Shown one piece after another: positions 1-6,100 of a DNA stretch of 8,741 nt. Under the pieces are notes generated by a model. It made no database searches, was not told where the DNA came from, and saw only the letters and a list, made by a program, of their open reading frames with translations. Source of the DNA: an uncultured Ruminococcus sp. (GTDB taxonomy: Bacteria; Bacillota; Clostridia; Oscillospirales; Ruminococcaceae); contig USEH01000089.1 of the NCBI GenBank assembly GCA_900553675.1, positions 1 through 8,741 on the forward strand, given 5' to 3'. Position numbers and translations under genes: made by a program. Within the stretch, counting starts at the first letter, position 1, and each line of letters starts with the position of its first letter.

Positions 1-3
1 ACG

Positions 4-48
4 TGGACTTACCTATGTGCTGACATTCTGGACTTACCTATGTGCTGA
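4..48. repeat. 25-bp tandem direct repeat, two copies at window edge
   Basis: The 20-base unit tggacttacctatgtgctga occurs at 4-23 and again, identically, at 29-48, giving a period of 25 bases. The spacer between copies is 5 bases (cattc). Only two copies are visible and the window begins here, so the array may extend to the left. No coding function or known binding site is recognised. The repeat lies downstream of thyA, which runs toward it. Confidence 0.75.
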
Positions 49-59
49 TTGCACACAGG

Positions 60-93
60 CGATACCTCCACTTTTCTCTTTTCACTTTTCACT
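60..93 (+). repeat. Dispersed repeat arm (cgatacc + polypyrimidine), copy 1
   Basis: The stretch begins cgatacctccacttttc and continues as alternating ctttt/cactttt blocks. It matches the right arm of the element at 2413-2436 and the reverse complement of 8703-8726. Here only the right-arm type is recognised, and no matching left arm is seen further left before the tandem repeat. It sits in the 150-base intergenic stretch after thyA, which otherwise holds only the tandem repeat and no gene I can support. Confidence 0.55.
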
Positions 94-147
94 GCGGTCA
101 AGACCAAGCAAACTTCCGACTACAGCAGTACCGGTCAAAGCTAACAA

Positions 148-167
148 TCCCTATTGCGCAATAGGGA
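148..167. repeat. 20-bp perfect palindrome over the thyA stop codon
   Basis: tccctattgcgcaataggga is perfectly self-complementary with no central spacer (10-bp arms centred at 157/158). It covers the TAG stop of thyA (minus strand, 151-153) and its last four sense codons. In RNA it could fold as a short stem with a four-base loop. The downstream bases on the minus strand (attgttagcttt) are only weakly T-rich, so it is not a convincing rho-independent terminator. It could equally be a protein-binding or 3'-end stabilising site. Confidence 0.6.
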
Positions 168-1053
168 AGCTTATCTTTCCCATATGCTCATACCCAATCA
201 GCTTAACGTCCTTAAGCTCGGCGGAATTGTCGAAGTCGAAGAAGTCCTTTACCTCCGGATTCAGCCAAAGCTTGGGAGCGGGGAGGTCGCCGTCGGTGTC
301 GAATCTTCTCAGCTGCTCGCGGACTCCATCAAGCTGATTTTCGTAGATATGCGCGTCCTTTATCGACCAACTCAGCGTTCCCGGCTTAAGACCCGTAACC
401 TGAGCCAGCATACACAAAAGCACCGAATACTGGGTGACGTTGAACGGCAGCCCAAGCGGGGTGTCGCAGCTGCGCTGATGCACAAGCGCGTTAAGCCTGC
501 CTTCGGTAACGTCCCACTCGCTCGACCACACGCAGGAGGGCAGAACAGCGGTGCTGAGATAATCGTTCTGCCAGAGCGACATCACCATACGCCTGTCAGC
601 GGGGTTCTCCTTTATGCTTTTTATAAGATTCTGGGTCAGGCTGAATTTGCGGATTATCCAACCGTAGGCGGTGCCGATGGTGTGCGCCCACTCCTTGCCA
701 AACTCGCGGCGGATTTGGGTCTTTACAAGACCGCCCTTGCCGTCCGGAACCATCTGGGTGGCTGTCCAAAAGCCGTCTTCGTCTATCTCCCATTCGTCCC
801 ATATGTGAACGTTGCGCTCTTGCAGCCATCTTACGTCGTTAGACTGCGCCTGATAGAACCACAGCATCTCCAGAACCGCCTGGCGGATGAAGACCTGCTT
901 GGTGGTGAGTATCGGAAACTCCTCGGACAAATCAAGCGTAAAGCTCCACGAAGGTATTTTTATGGAATCTATGCCGGTGCGGTTGTGGGTTTTTGTTCCG
1001 TTGGTGACAATCTCCCTCAGCAGTGCGCAGTATTCCTTGTCCCATTTAGACAT
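151..1053 (-). CDS. thyA: Thymidylate synthase (ThyA)
   Basis: The 300-aa product is a cytoplasmic thymidylate synthase, which methylates dUMP to dTMP using 5,10-methylenetetrahydrofolate and releases dihydrofolate. Family landmarks seen in order are R25 in HNRTG, the IWDEW segment around 84-88, Y130-G131, the phosphate-binding pair R154-R155, the catalytic Cys174 in LPSCVW, HQRSCD with D197, GLPFN with N205, and DAHIY with H235 and Y237. Length is within the usual range (E. coli 264, Lactobacillus about 316). The residue after the nucleophile is Val, whereas classical enzymes have PPCH, and DAHIY is followed by ENQ instead of the common NH, so this is a divergent ThyA. The ATG at 1053 is supported by an AAAGGAG site at 1064-1070, 10 bases upstream. 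The gene appears monocistronic here; no folA is visible within the window. Confidence 0.95.
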   Translation of the reverse strand: MSKWDKEYCALLREIVTNGTKTHNRTGIDSIKIPSWSFTLDLSEEFPILTTKQVFIRQAVLEMLWFYQAQSNDVRWLQERNVHIWDEWEIDEDGFWTATQMVPDGKGGLVKTQIRREFGKEWAHTIGTAYGWIIRKFSLTQNLIKSIKENPADRRMVMSLWQNDYLSTAVLPSCVWSSEWDVTEGRLNALVHQRSCDTPLGLPFNVTQYSVLLCMLAQVTGLKPGTLSWSIKDAHIYENQLDGVREQLRRFDTDGDLPAPKLWLNPEVKDFFDFDNSAELKDVKLIGYEHMGKISFPIAQ

Positions 1054-1091
1054 ATATGCTCAGCTCCTTTTTTAAGTCTGCTTTCTCGTAT

Positions 1092-1120
1092 AGTATAGCA
1101 GTTTTTCGGGTTATATGCAA
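1092..1120 (-). promoter_or_regulatory. Predicted sigma-A promoter of thyA
   Basis: On the minus strand TTGCAT (1115-1120) is followed after 17 bases by TATACT (1092-1097). Transcription would begin near 1085, leaving a leader of about 30 bases that contains the thyA ribosome binding site. Spacing is ideal and each box is close to consensus. Confidence 0.7.
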
Positions 1121-1189
1121 TAGCTATCTGATAGATATTCTGCTTTAGTCGGGGCTGCGGATGTATAATCACAGAAAAATCCCGAAAAA

Positions 1190-1213
1190 ATCTTGTTAAA
1201 TATCTTGTAAAAT
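1190..1213 (+). promoter_or_regulatory. Tandem 12-bp direct repeat just upstream of the -35 box
   Basis: atcttgttaaat (1190-1201) is followed immediately by atcttgtaaaat (1202-1213), 11 of 12 bases identical. The pair ends three bases before the TTGACA box of the promoter at 1217-1245. A 12-bp period places both copies on nearly the same helix face, the usual geometry for an activator or response-regulator site. The binding protein is unknown and the role is inferred from position alone. Confidence 0.4.
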
Positions 1214-1216
1214 ACC

Positions 1217-1245
1217 TTGACATTCTCCGTCAGATGATATAAAAT
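1217..1245 (+). promoter_or_regulatory. Predicted sigma-A promoter of the two-gene operon
   Basis: A perfect TTGACA (1217-1222) is followed after 17 bases by TAAAAT (1240-1245), one mismatch from TATAAT. An alternative -10, TATAAA, would have a 15-base spacer. Transcription would start near 1252, about 50 bases ahead of the membrane-protein gene. It is divergent from the thyA promoter. Confidence 0.65.
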
Positions 1246-1269
1246 ATATGAGCAAATTCACTAAAAACA

Positions 1270-1314
1270 ATGAAAGCAGAGGGAATACTTATGGAAACAA
1301 ATGAAAAAAATTAA
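1270..1314 (+). other. Overlapping mini-ORF at the start of the membrane-protein gene
   Basis: ATG at 1270 and in-frame ATG at 1291 open a short frame that reads METNEKN from 1291 and stops at TAA 1312-1314, overlapping the start of the main gene at 1301 in another frame. The AGAGGG site at 1278-1283 is 7 bases from ATG 1291 but 17 from ATG 1301, so ribosomes should prefer 1291. The frames meet at an A7 run (1304-1310). Removing one A would fuse them into a protein beginning METNEKIKRF. This may be a leader peptide, a frameshift site, or a sequence indel. Confidence 0.4.
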
Positions 1315-1891
1315 AAGATTTAATCCGTTGTATGCGATTGGCTTTATTGTCATTCCGATAGCAGTAATGCTCATTTTAACAACGATTGCGGTTACGTTGA
1401 TTAAAAACCCCGGCGTCGGTAACATCGTCTCCATCCTTGGAGCGGCATTTGTTGTTCTTTGGTTCTCGGTTCTGGGCGGAGTGTTCTATAAGTCCAAGGT
1501 AAAGCAGTTTGAAAAAGAACTTGACGACATGGGCTTTAAGTGCAATCAGACCTTTAACGGCAAGGGCGAAACTGTTATCGTTGACGTTGCAGGCGGCAAG
1601 ATTGCAGTAATCTTCTACTGGAATCCCTTTAAAAAGTACATTGTTTCCGCGTCCAAGGTTGAAAAGGCATGGGTTGACGACGGTAGAACCGGCTCCGGCA
1701 TGTTCGAGGGCTCGCAGAGGGTAAGATTCTGCTTGATTCTCGACGGCGTTAGATTCAACGTAAACACCTTCATCTCCAACACCCGCTACAAGATGACCGA
1801 CAACTACATTTTAGACGGCATCTCCAAGGCAGATTTGATGGTTGAGGTTCTTAAAGAAGCCAAGGCTAACGCAACCGCAAGCGTAAACTGA
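1301..1891 (+). CDS. Two-TM membrane protein of unknown function
   Basis: I do not recognise this 196-aa protein. A basic N-terminus (MKKIKR) precedes two hydrophobic helices at about residues 10-34 and 41-63, separated by a short KNPGVGN turn, so both ends probably face the cytoplasm. The remaining 130 residues are soluble, with a charged stretch (KSKVKQFEKELDD, 64-76) and predicted beta-rich segments (TVIVDVAGGKIAVIFYW; RVRFCLILDGVRFNV). There is no signal peptidase site, catalytic motif or cysteine pair. It is the first gene of a likely operon: the next gene starts 16 bases after its stop. The start is uncertain: ATG 1301 has a poorly spaced ribosome binding site, and the in-phase protein may really start at 1291 or 1270 through a frameshift in the A7 run. 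The coding frame is otherwise open and uses codons like its neighbours. Confidence 0.8.
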   Translation: MKKIKRFNPLYAIGFIVIPIAVMLILTTIAVTLIKNPGVGNIVSILGAAFVVLWFSVLGGVFYKSKVKQFEKELDDMGFKCNQTFNGKGETVIVDVAGGKIAVIFYWNPFKKYIVSASKVEKAWVDDGRTGSGMFEGSQRVRFCLILDGVRFNVNTFISNTRYKMTDNYILDGISKADLMVEVLKEAKANATASVN

Positions 1892-1907
1892 TTCAAGGCG
1901 GTTTAAC

Positions 1908-2261
1908 ATGAACGTATTTAAAAAGATTCTGGGTGTTTTCCACAGCGACTGGTGCAAAAAGTGCGGCACCGCCATGGAAATTACCGACACACGTCTTTAC
2001 TTTCTGCCGATGTCGGTTGGAAACTACACTGACCATGAAAACGCCGATTACTATCTGAAAAACGCCGTCCCGATAAGCGACATTTCTCAGATCCCGACAG
2101 GAATGTACGCCTGCCGTGTTCAGGCAATGCGCTGCCCTCAGTGTGCAAACAACGCTGTTATAGTCTGTCCCTTCCTGCCGGTAAGGGGCGAGGAGCGAAA
2201 GGAACTTGCGCATATCTTTGAAAACGGTGAGGTTGACGAGCTGATTTACGGGCTGAATTGA
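1908..2261 (+). CDS. Small CxxC protein of unknown function
   Basis: The 117-aa product has two cysteine pairs, CKKC at residues 16-19 (DWCKKCGTAME) and CPQC near 76-79 (MRCPQCANNAVIVC), the spacing of a four-Cys zinc ribbon with a long insert. Further cysteines occur before and after the second pair (YACRVQ, IVCPF). There is no signal peptide or membrane helix, so it is probably cytoplasmic. ATG 1908 has AAGGCGG at 1895-1901, 6 bases upstream. It follows the membrane-protein gene by 16 bases and precedes a terminator at 2291, so the two are probably cotranscribed. I cannot assign a reaction. Zinc binding is inferred from the CxxC pairs. Confidence 0.8.
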   Translation: MNVFKKILGVFHSDWCKKCGTAMEITDTRLYFLPMSVGNYTDHENADYYLKNAVPISDISQIPTGMYACRVQAMRCPQCANNAVIVCPFLPVRGEERKELAHIFENGEVDELIYGLN

Positions 2262-2290
2262 TAGAATGGCAGAACTGAATAGGTAAATGC

Positions 2291-2330
2291 ACCCCCACGG
2301 GAGATGATTTCTCCTGCGGGGGTTGATTTT
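2291..2330 (+). terminator. Rho-independent terminator of the two-gene operon
   Basis: acccccacgggaga (2291-2304) pairs with tctcctgcgggggt (2310-2323) across a five-base loop, with one mismatch and one G-U pair, followed by tgatttt. It starts 29 bases after the stop of the CxxC protein. Confidence 0.8.
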
Positions 2331-2436
2331 GGAAAGTGAGATGTAAAGTTATCGAGCCGCGAAAGCGGCAAGCAAGGAGGCGAAGCCGGGGCAAAAGATT
2401 CATCGGCGAAGACGATACCTTTACTTTTCACTTTTC
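2331..2436. repeat. Palindromic intergenic element (dispersed repeat, copy 2)
   Basis: The left arm at 2331-2354 (ggaaagtgagatgt...ttatcg) and the right arm at 2413-2436 (cgatacctttacttttc...) are inverted repeats, 20 of 24 positions complementary by eye. Between them lie GC-rich short hairpins, notably gccgc-gaaa-gcggc at 2356-2369 with a GNRA-type loop and a degenerate atcggcgaagacgat near 2402-2416. The same arm motifs recur at 60-93 and 8703-8726. No ORF is inside. The architecture resembles a MITE or REP-like element, but no target-site duplication is evident. Confidence 0.55.
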
Positions 2437-2513
2437 TCTCTTATCTTTTATCTGGAAAAGCCGCCTAAGCACAGTAGATAAAAGAGAAGAGAGAAGAGAG
2501 AAAAGATAAAAGT
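2423..2513. repeat. Imperfect inverted repeat of pyrimidine/purine tracts
   Basis: A polypyrimidine arm at 2423-2453 (ending tcttttatct) faces a polypurine arm at 2476-2513 (beginning agataaaaga), with a perfect 10-bp core and looser complementarity outward. The loop is 2454-2475. It overlaps the right arm of the palindromic element and abuts the ssrA terminator. No gene is present in 2262-2551: this stretch holds only the operon terminator, these repeats and the ssrA terminator. Confidence 0.55.
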
Positions 2514-2515
2514 AC

Positions 2516-2552
2516 AAAAAGAAAAACCGCCTTGCCGGCGGCTTTTCTTTTT
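2516..2552 (-). terminator. Terminator of ssrA, probably bidirectional
   Basis: aaaaagaaaa and ccgcc (2516-2531) pair with ggcgg and ttttcttttt (2537-2552) around a short ttgcc loop. On the minus strand this GC hairpin with a T-rich tail follows the CCA end of tmRNA directly. On the plus strand the tail is also T-rich, so it could stop transcription from the left too. Confidence 0.8.
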
Positions 2553-2901
2553 GGTGGAGGCGACGAGAATCGAACTCGTGTCCGAAAACCCATCCTGCAA
2601 ACTTTCTACGAGTGTAGCATATCCTTTACATTCCCTCAGCCGGCGCGGACAAGCACGCTCCGAACCTTGGTATCCGGTAATTCATCCGTCGGTCACCGGA
2701 GTCGCCAACGAACGTTCACTGCTAAGCGACGCCCAAACCGATGCCGCAGTACTCATCGGCAGGACGGGCTGCTATTAGGCAGCAGCCAATTCTAAACTAT
2801 TATTGTCGTTTAAAATTTAATTTTGCACCGTTTTAAGAGAATGGCGCGTCCTCTACTCGCTTATTCGCCCTCAAGATCCCCGTCGAAACCTTTACGCCCC
2901 C
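2552..2901 (-). ncRNA. ssrA: Transfer-messenger RNA (tmRNA)
   Basis: This 350-nt RNA rescues stalled ribosomes by acting first as tRNA-Ala and then as a template for a degradation tag. Its 5' end GGGGGCG (2895-2901) pairs with CGCCTCC (2556-2562) to form a 7-bp acceptor stem with a G3-U wobble, the alanyl-tRNA synthetase identity element. A (2555) and an encoded CCA (2552-2554) follow. The 5' conserved GTAAAGGTTTCGACGGGG and the T arm ACGAG-TTCGATT-CTCGT are clear. The tag frame ends GCT GCT GCC TAA (stop 2775-2777). Taking GAC at 2805-2807 as resume codon gives the ten-residue tag DNNSLELAAA; upstream AAC or TTA are alternatives. SmpB is not encoded in the window. Translated ORFs across this gene are spurious. 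Confidence 0.97.
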
Positions 2902-2930
2902 TTATCTTTTGCGGATTTTACCACAATATT

Positions 2931-2959
2931 ATTATACTACACCAAAGGCATATTGTCAA
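2931..2959 (-). promoter_or_regulatory. Consensus sigma-A promoter of ssrA
   Basis: On the minus strand a perfect TTGACA (2954-2959) and a perfect TATAAT (2931-2936) are separated by exactly 17 bases. Transcription should start near 2924, giving a roughly 20-base 5' leader to be removed by processing to the mature end at 2901. Such strength fits an abundant stable RNA. Confidence 0.9.
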
Positions 2960-3030
2960 TATCAACTGTTTAACAATAAAGGAATATTTTTGACGATTTC
3001 CGAGACAACGCAATCCCGAAAAAAACATAA

Positions 3031-3091
3031 AACGCCGCGCCGGTGCTGCGGTCTGCCTCAATGCAGAGTCCGCAGGAGCCGACGCGGCGTT
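3031..3091 (-). terminator. Terminator of the surface-protein gene
   Basis: aacgccgcg (3031-3039) pairs with cgcggcgtt (3083-3091), and inner blocks ctgcgg/ccgcag and ctgc/gcag extend the stem with small internal loops around a ctcaat loop. On the minus strand the stem is followed by ttatgttttttt. It begins 38 bases after the stop codon of the large gene. The plus-strand tail (ttgaattttt) could allow some activity in the other direction. Confidence 0.8.
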
Positions 3092-3129
3092 GAATTTTTA
3101 TTGACTTTATGCGCTATGCTTTTCGGGGA

Positions 3130-6100
3130 TTATCCCGCGATGTACAGCAGCTCGTCGCTGCCGCACTGAACGGGATCGTCCACGATAAGATCTACTGAAT
3201 CGTCGTCGTCAATGTTGACTTCGGGGATGGTTACCTTTGTTCTGCCGTATTCGTGACCGCACTCCGCGCAGACATACCACTCATAAACGCCGTCTGAATA
3301 CAAGCCGTGAGAGTTTGGCGAGTGCATTCTGGACATGCCGTTAAAGAAGTGGAAGCTGTCGTTGAGGTAGGTGATAACCGGTCTGTACATAAACGGGAAC
3401 TGGAGTATTCCGCAGTAGCGGCATCTTCCGCCAACATATTTATGACCGCTGGGACTTGCGTAAATCGTGGTGCCGTATGACAAAAGCGTGTTGCAGCCTA
3501 GGCAGTAGGTATCGCCGGTGTAGCCGTTTACTCGGCAGGTCGCCTTTTTATCTCCGCGAAGCTCGGTTCCGCCGGTGTGATTGTTGCTGTCGGTTGGGAT
3601 GGTTATGCTGGCAAGCTCGTTTGTTGCGGTTGAGTCGGAGTAGTTCTTTCCGCATTTCTTGCAGTGGTAATGCTCAACGCTGCCTTCCTTGTTGCAGGTT
3701 GACTTTACAGCCGCGATATGCTCAAGGTCGTGGGTGTGCGTAATCTGGGGAACGGTTTCTATCTCCTTGAATCCGCAGACGGCGCAGGATCTCTCACGGA
3801 TGCCGGTTTCATGCTCTGTTGGGGGATTGGTTACTACCCAATCATTGAAGCTGTGGTTGTTGAAATCAAGCTTTTCTTCGCAGCCGGAGCAAGAGTGCCA
3901 GTGGCTGGCATTGTCGGACGACCAATCCGCAGCCGGCTTGTGTTCGTGGGTGGTTACAGGGACGGTTTCCGTCTTGGTTCTTGAGCAGACGGTGCAGGTG
4001 TAGGTCTTAACGCCGGTTGTCGTCTCGGTGGGTTCGGTGGTTATAACTCCTGCATTCCATGCGTGCGCAGCCTTTTCACTGACCTCGTCGGTATGCTCGC
4101 AGGTGGCGGGATGCCAGTGGTTGTTATCGTCGTGCGACCACTCCGTGGAGAAGGAGTGACCCTTTGCGGAGAGAACCGTTGAATCCAAGGTGATTTCGGT
4201 CTTGCCGTCCTCGGAGAAGAACTTTTTGCAGACCGAGCAGGTCTGATATGCTATATTGCCGTCTAATTCGCAGGTGGGTTCCTTAGCCGCAAATACTTCC
4301 AGCTTATGAGCTGCCATGGGGATTATTACGCTGTTCGCATCAGTTTCCTCTGTGCCGTTAGCGTCCCTGAACAGATTGCCGCAGCTGGTGCATTTGTAAT
4401 GCTCGATGTTTCCTTCCTTAGTGCATGTAGCGGGCTTAGCATCAACTTTAGTCAGCTTGTGGGCTGCGGGGATTACTACGCTGTTCTTGTCGGTGATTTC
4501 TGCCGCGCCGTTGGCATCGGAGAACCACTTGCCGCAGTCGGAGCAGGTGTAATATTCCGTGTTGCCGTTGACGGTGCAGGTAGCGGGTTTAGCCTCGACT
4601 TTAGTCAGCTTATGGGCTGAGTGGAGCACCGTGTCCGCTTCGGTGATTTCGGTCTTGCCCTCAGCGTCGGAGAACCACTTTCCGCAGGTGCAGGCGTAAT
4701 ATTCTATGTTGCCGTTTGTGGTGCAGGTTGGGTCTTTAGCCTGAACATGCGTGTGCTCTATCGGAGATAAAGTTTCCTCTTTAGTAGCTTTGCAGGTGGT
4801 GCAGGTGAAGGTTTTAACGCCGGACGTTGTTTCGGTGGGCTGAATGGTTACCTTGCCCTCGTCCCAGTCATGAGCGGCTGAGCCTGACTTATTGCCGCAG
4901 ACACATTCATGCCAGTGGTTGGTATCGTCGAACTTCCAGCTTTCGCCGGGAGTGTGGGTGGCTTTGTCAACCGGCTGGTTGCAGACGGTGCAGATATGCC
5001 AGTGGTCGGTATTGTCAGATGTCCAAGCCTCGCCGGCAGTGTGACCGGTCGCACCTATTTTACCGGCGTTCAGTTTCCATGAGACTAAATCGGCGATTTC
5101 CTTAGTGCAGTCCTTATCCTCAAAGAACTTGTTGCAGGAGCAGGTGTAATAATCCTTGAAGCCGTCCGTGGTGCAAGTGGCAGGTTTGCCGGAAGCAAGG
5201 GTTCCTGCGTGTGTATGGTCTGACTTGATTAAGTTGGCGTATTCTGTACCCCAAGCAGTCTTATATGCATTCACGCTGCTTTCGGGAACAGTTATGCCGT
5301 TGACGGATATGCCGGTAAAATCAAATACACTACTTCCAATCGTCGGCGGATTTGTACCCTCCATGGTTACGCTTTCAAGTCTTATGCAACTAACAAACGC
5401 AGAGTTGCCTATCGATGTAACGCTTGCCGGTATGGTTATGTTATTAAGATATTCGCATTTATAAAATGCCTGCTCACCTATCGTTTTGAGTGTTTCCGGA
5501 AGGGTTATGCTTTTAAGACTCAAACAGGTGCCAAACGCATTATTGCCAATGCTTGTCACGGAAGGCATTTCTACGGAAGTCAGTTTGGTGCAGGCACTAA
5601 ACGCTTCATCAGCTATTGTGGTCACGCCGGACTCAATTTTAACCGTCGTGACTTTTGCAGCATTGGCTGTACGTCCGTTTACAGCCCAATCATCCATTCC
5701 GGCTTGGGTTTTGATTGTCAGAACGCCGTTTTCATAAGTCCAGCCAACGTCAACGCTTGCACCGTAATCGGTGGTGGACGGAGTGAGAATAGAGCTTGAA
5801 AGCAGCGAGGTTGTCTCGCTGTCATAGGTGTAGGTAACTCCGGCAACCTTGTAGCTGCTTCCCGACATGGTAACGCCCTTAAGGAATAGCTTATCGGGCG
5901 CACCGATAGTGCCGGCGTCGCAGTTGGTGACATCAACAACATAGCTCTTGCCGTCAAGCCTGACTATGTTCCACATGTGCGGACCTGCGCCGGTGCCGCC
6001 TGCCATCTTTCCGGTGACGGTGTAGCACTCAATGCCCGAAAGCTCGCACAGGTACTGGAACGCCTTGGCATAGCCCTCGCAGACAACGTTGGTGTTTTTG

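Noticed and set aside
4..48. CRISPR array
   Set aside because: The two copies are separated by only 5 bases, with no room for spacers.
154..1098. 314-codon open frame on the plus strand opposite thyA
   Set aside because: It is the antisense shadow of a well-supported thyA gene. It has no ribosome binding site and no recognisable family motifs.
2532..2795. Open frames on the plus strand reading DENRTRVRKP and ATRIELVSENP
   Set aside because: They lie antisense to the tmRNA 3' end; such peptides are a familiar artefact of tRNA-like sequences.
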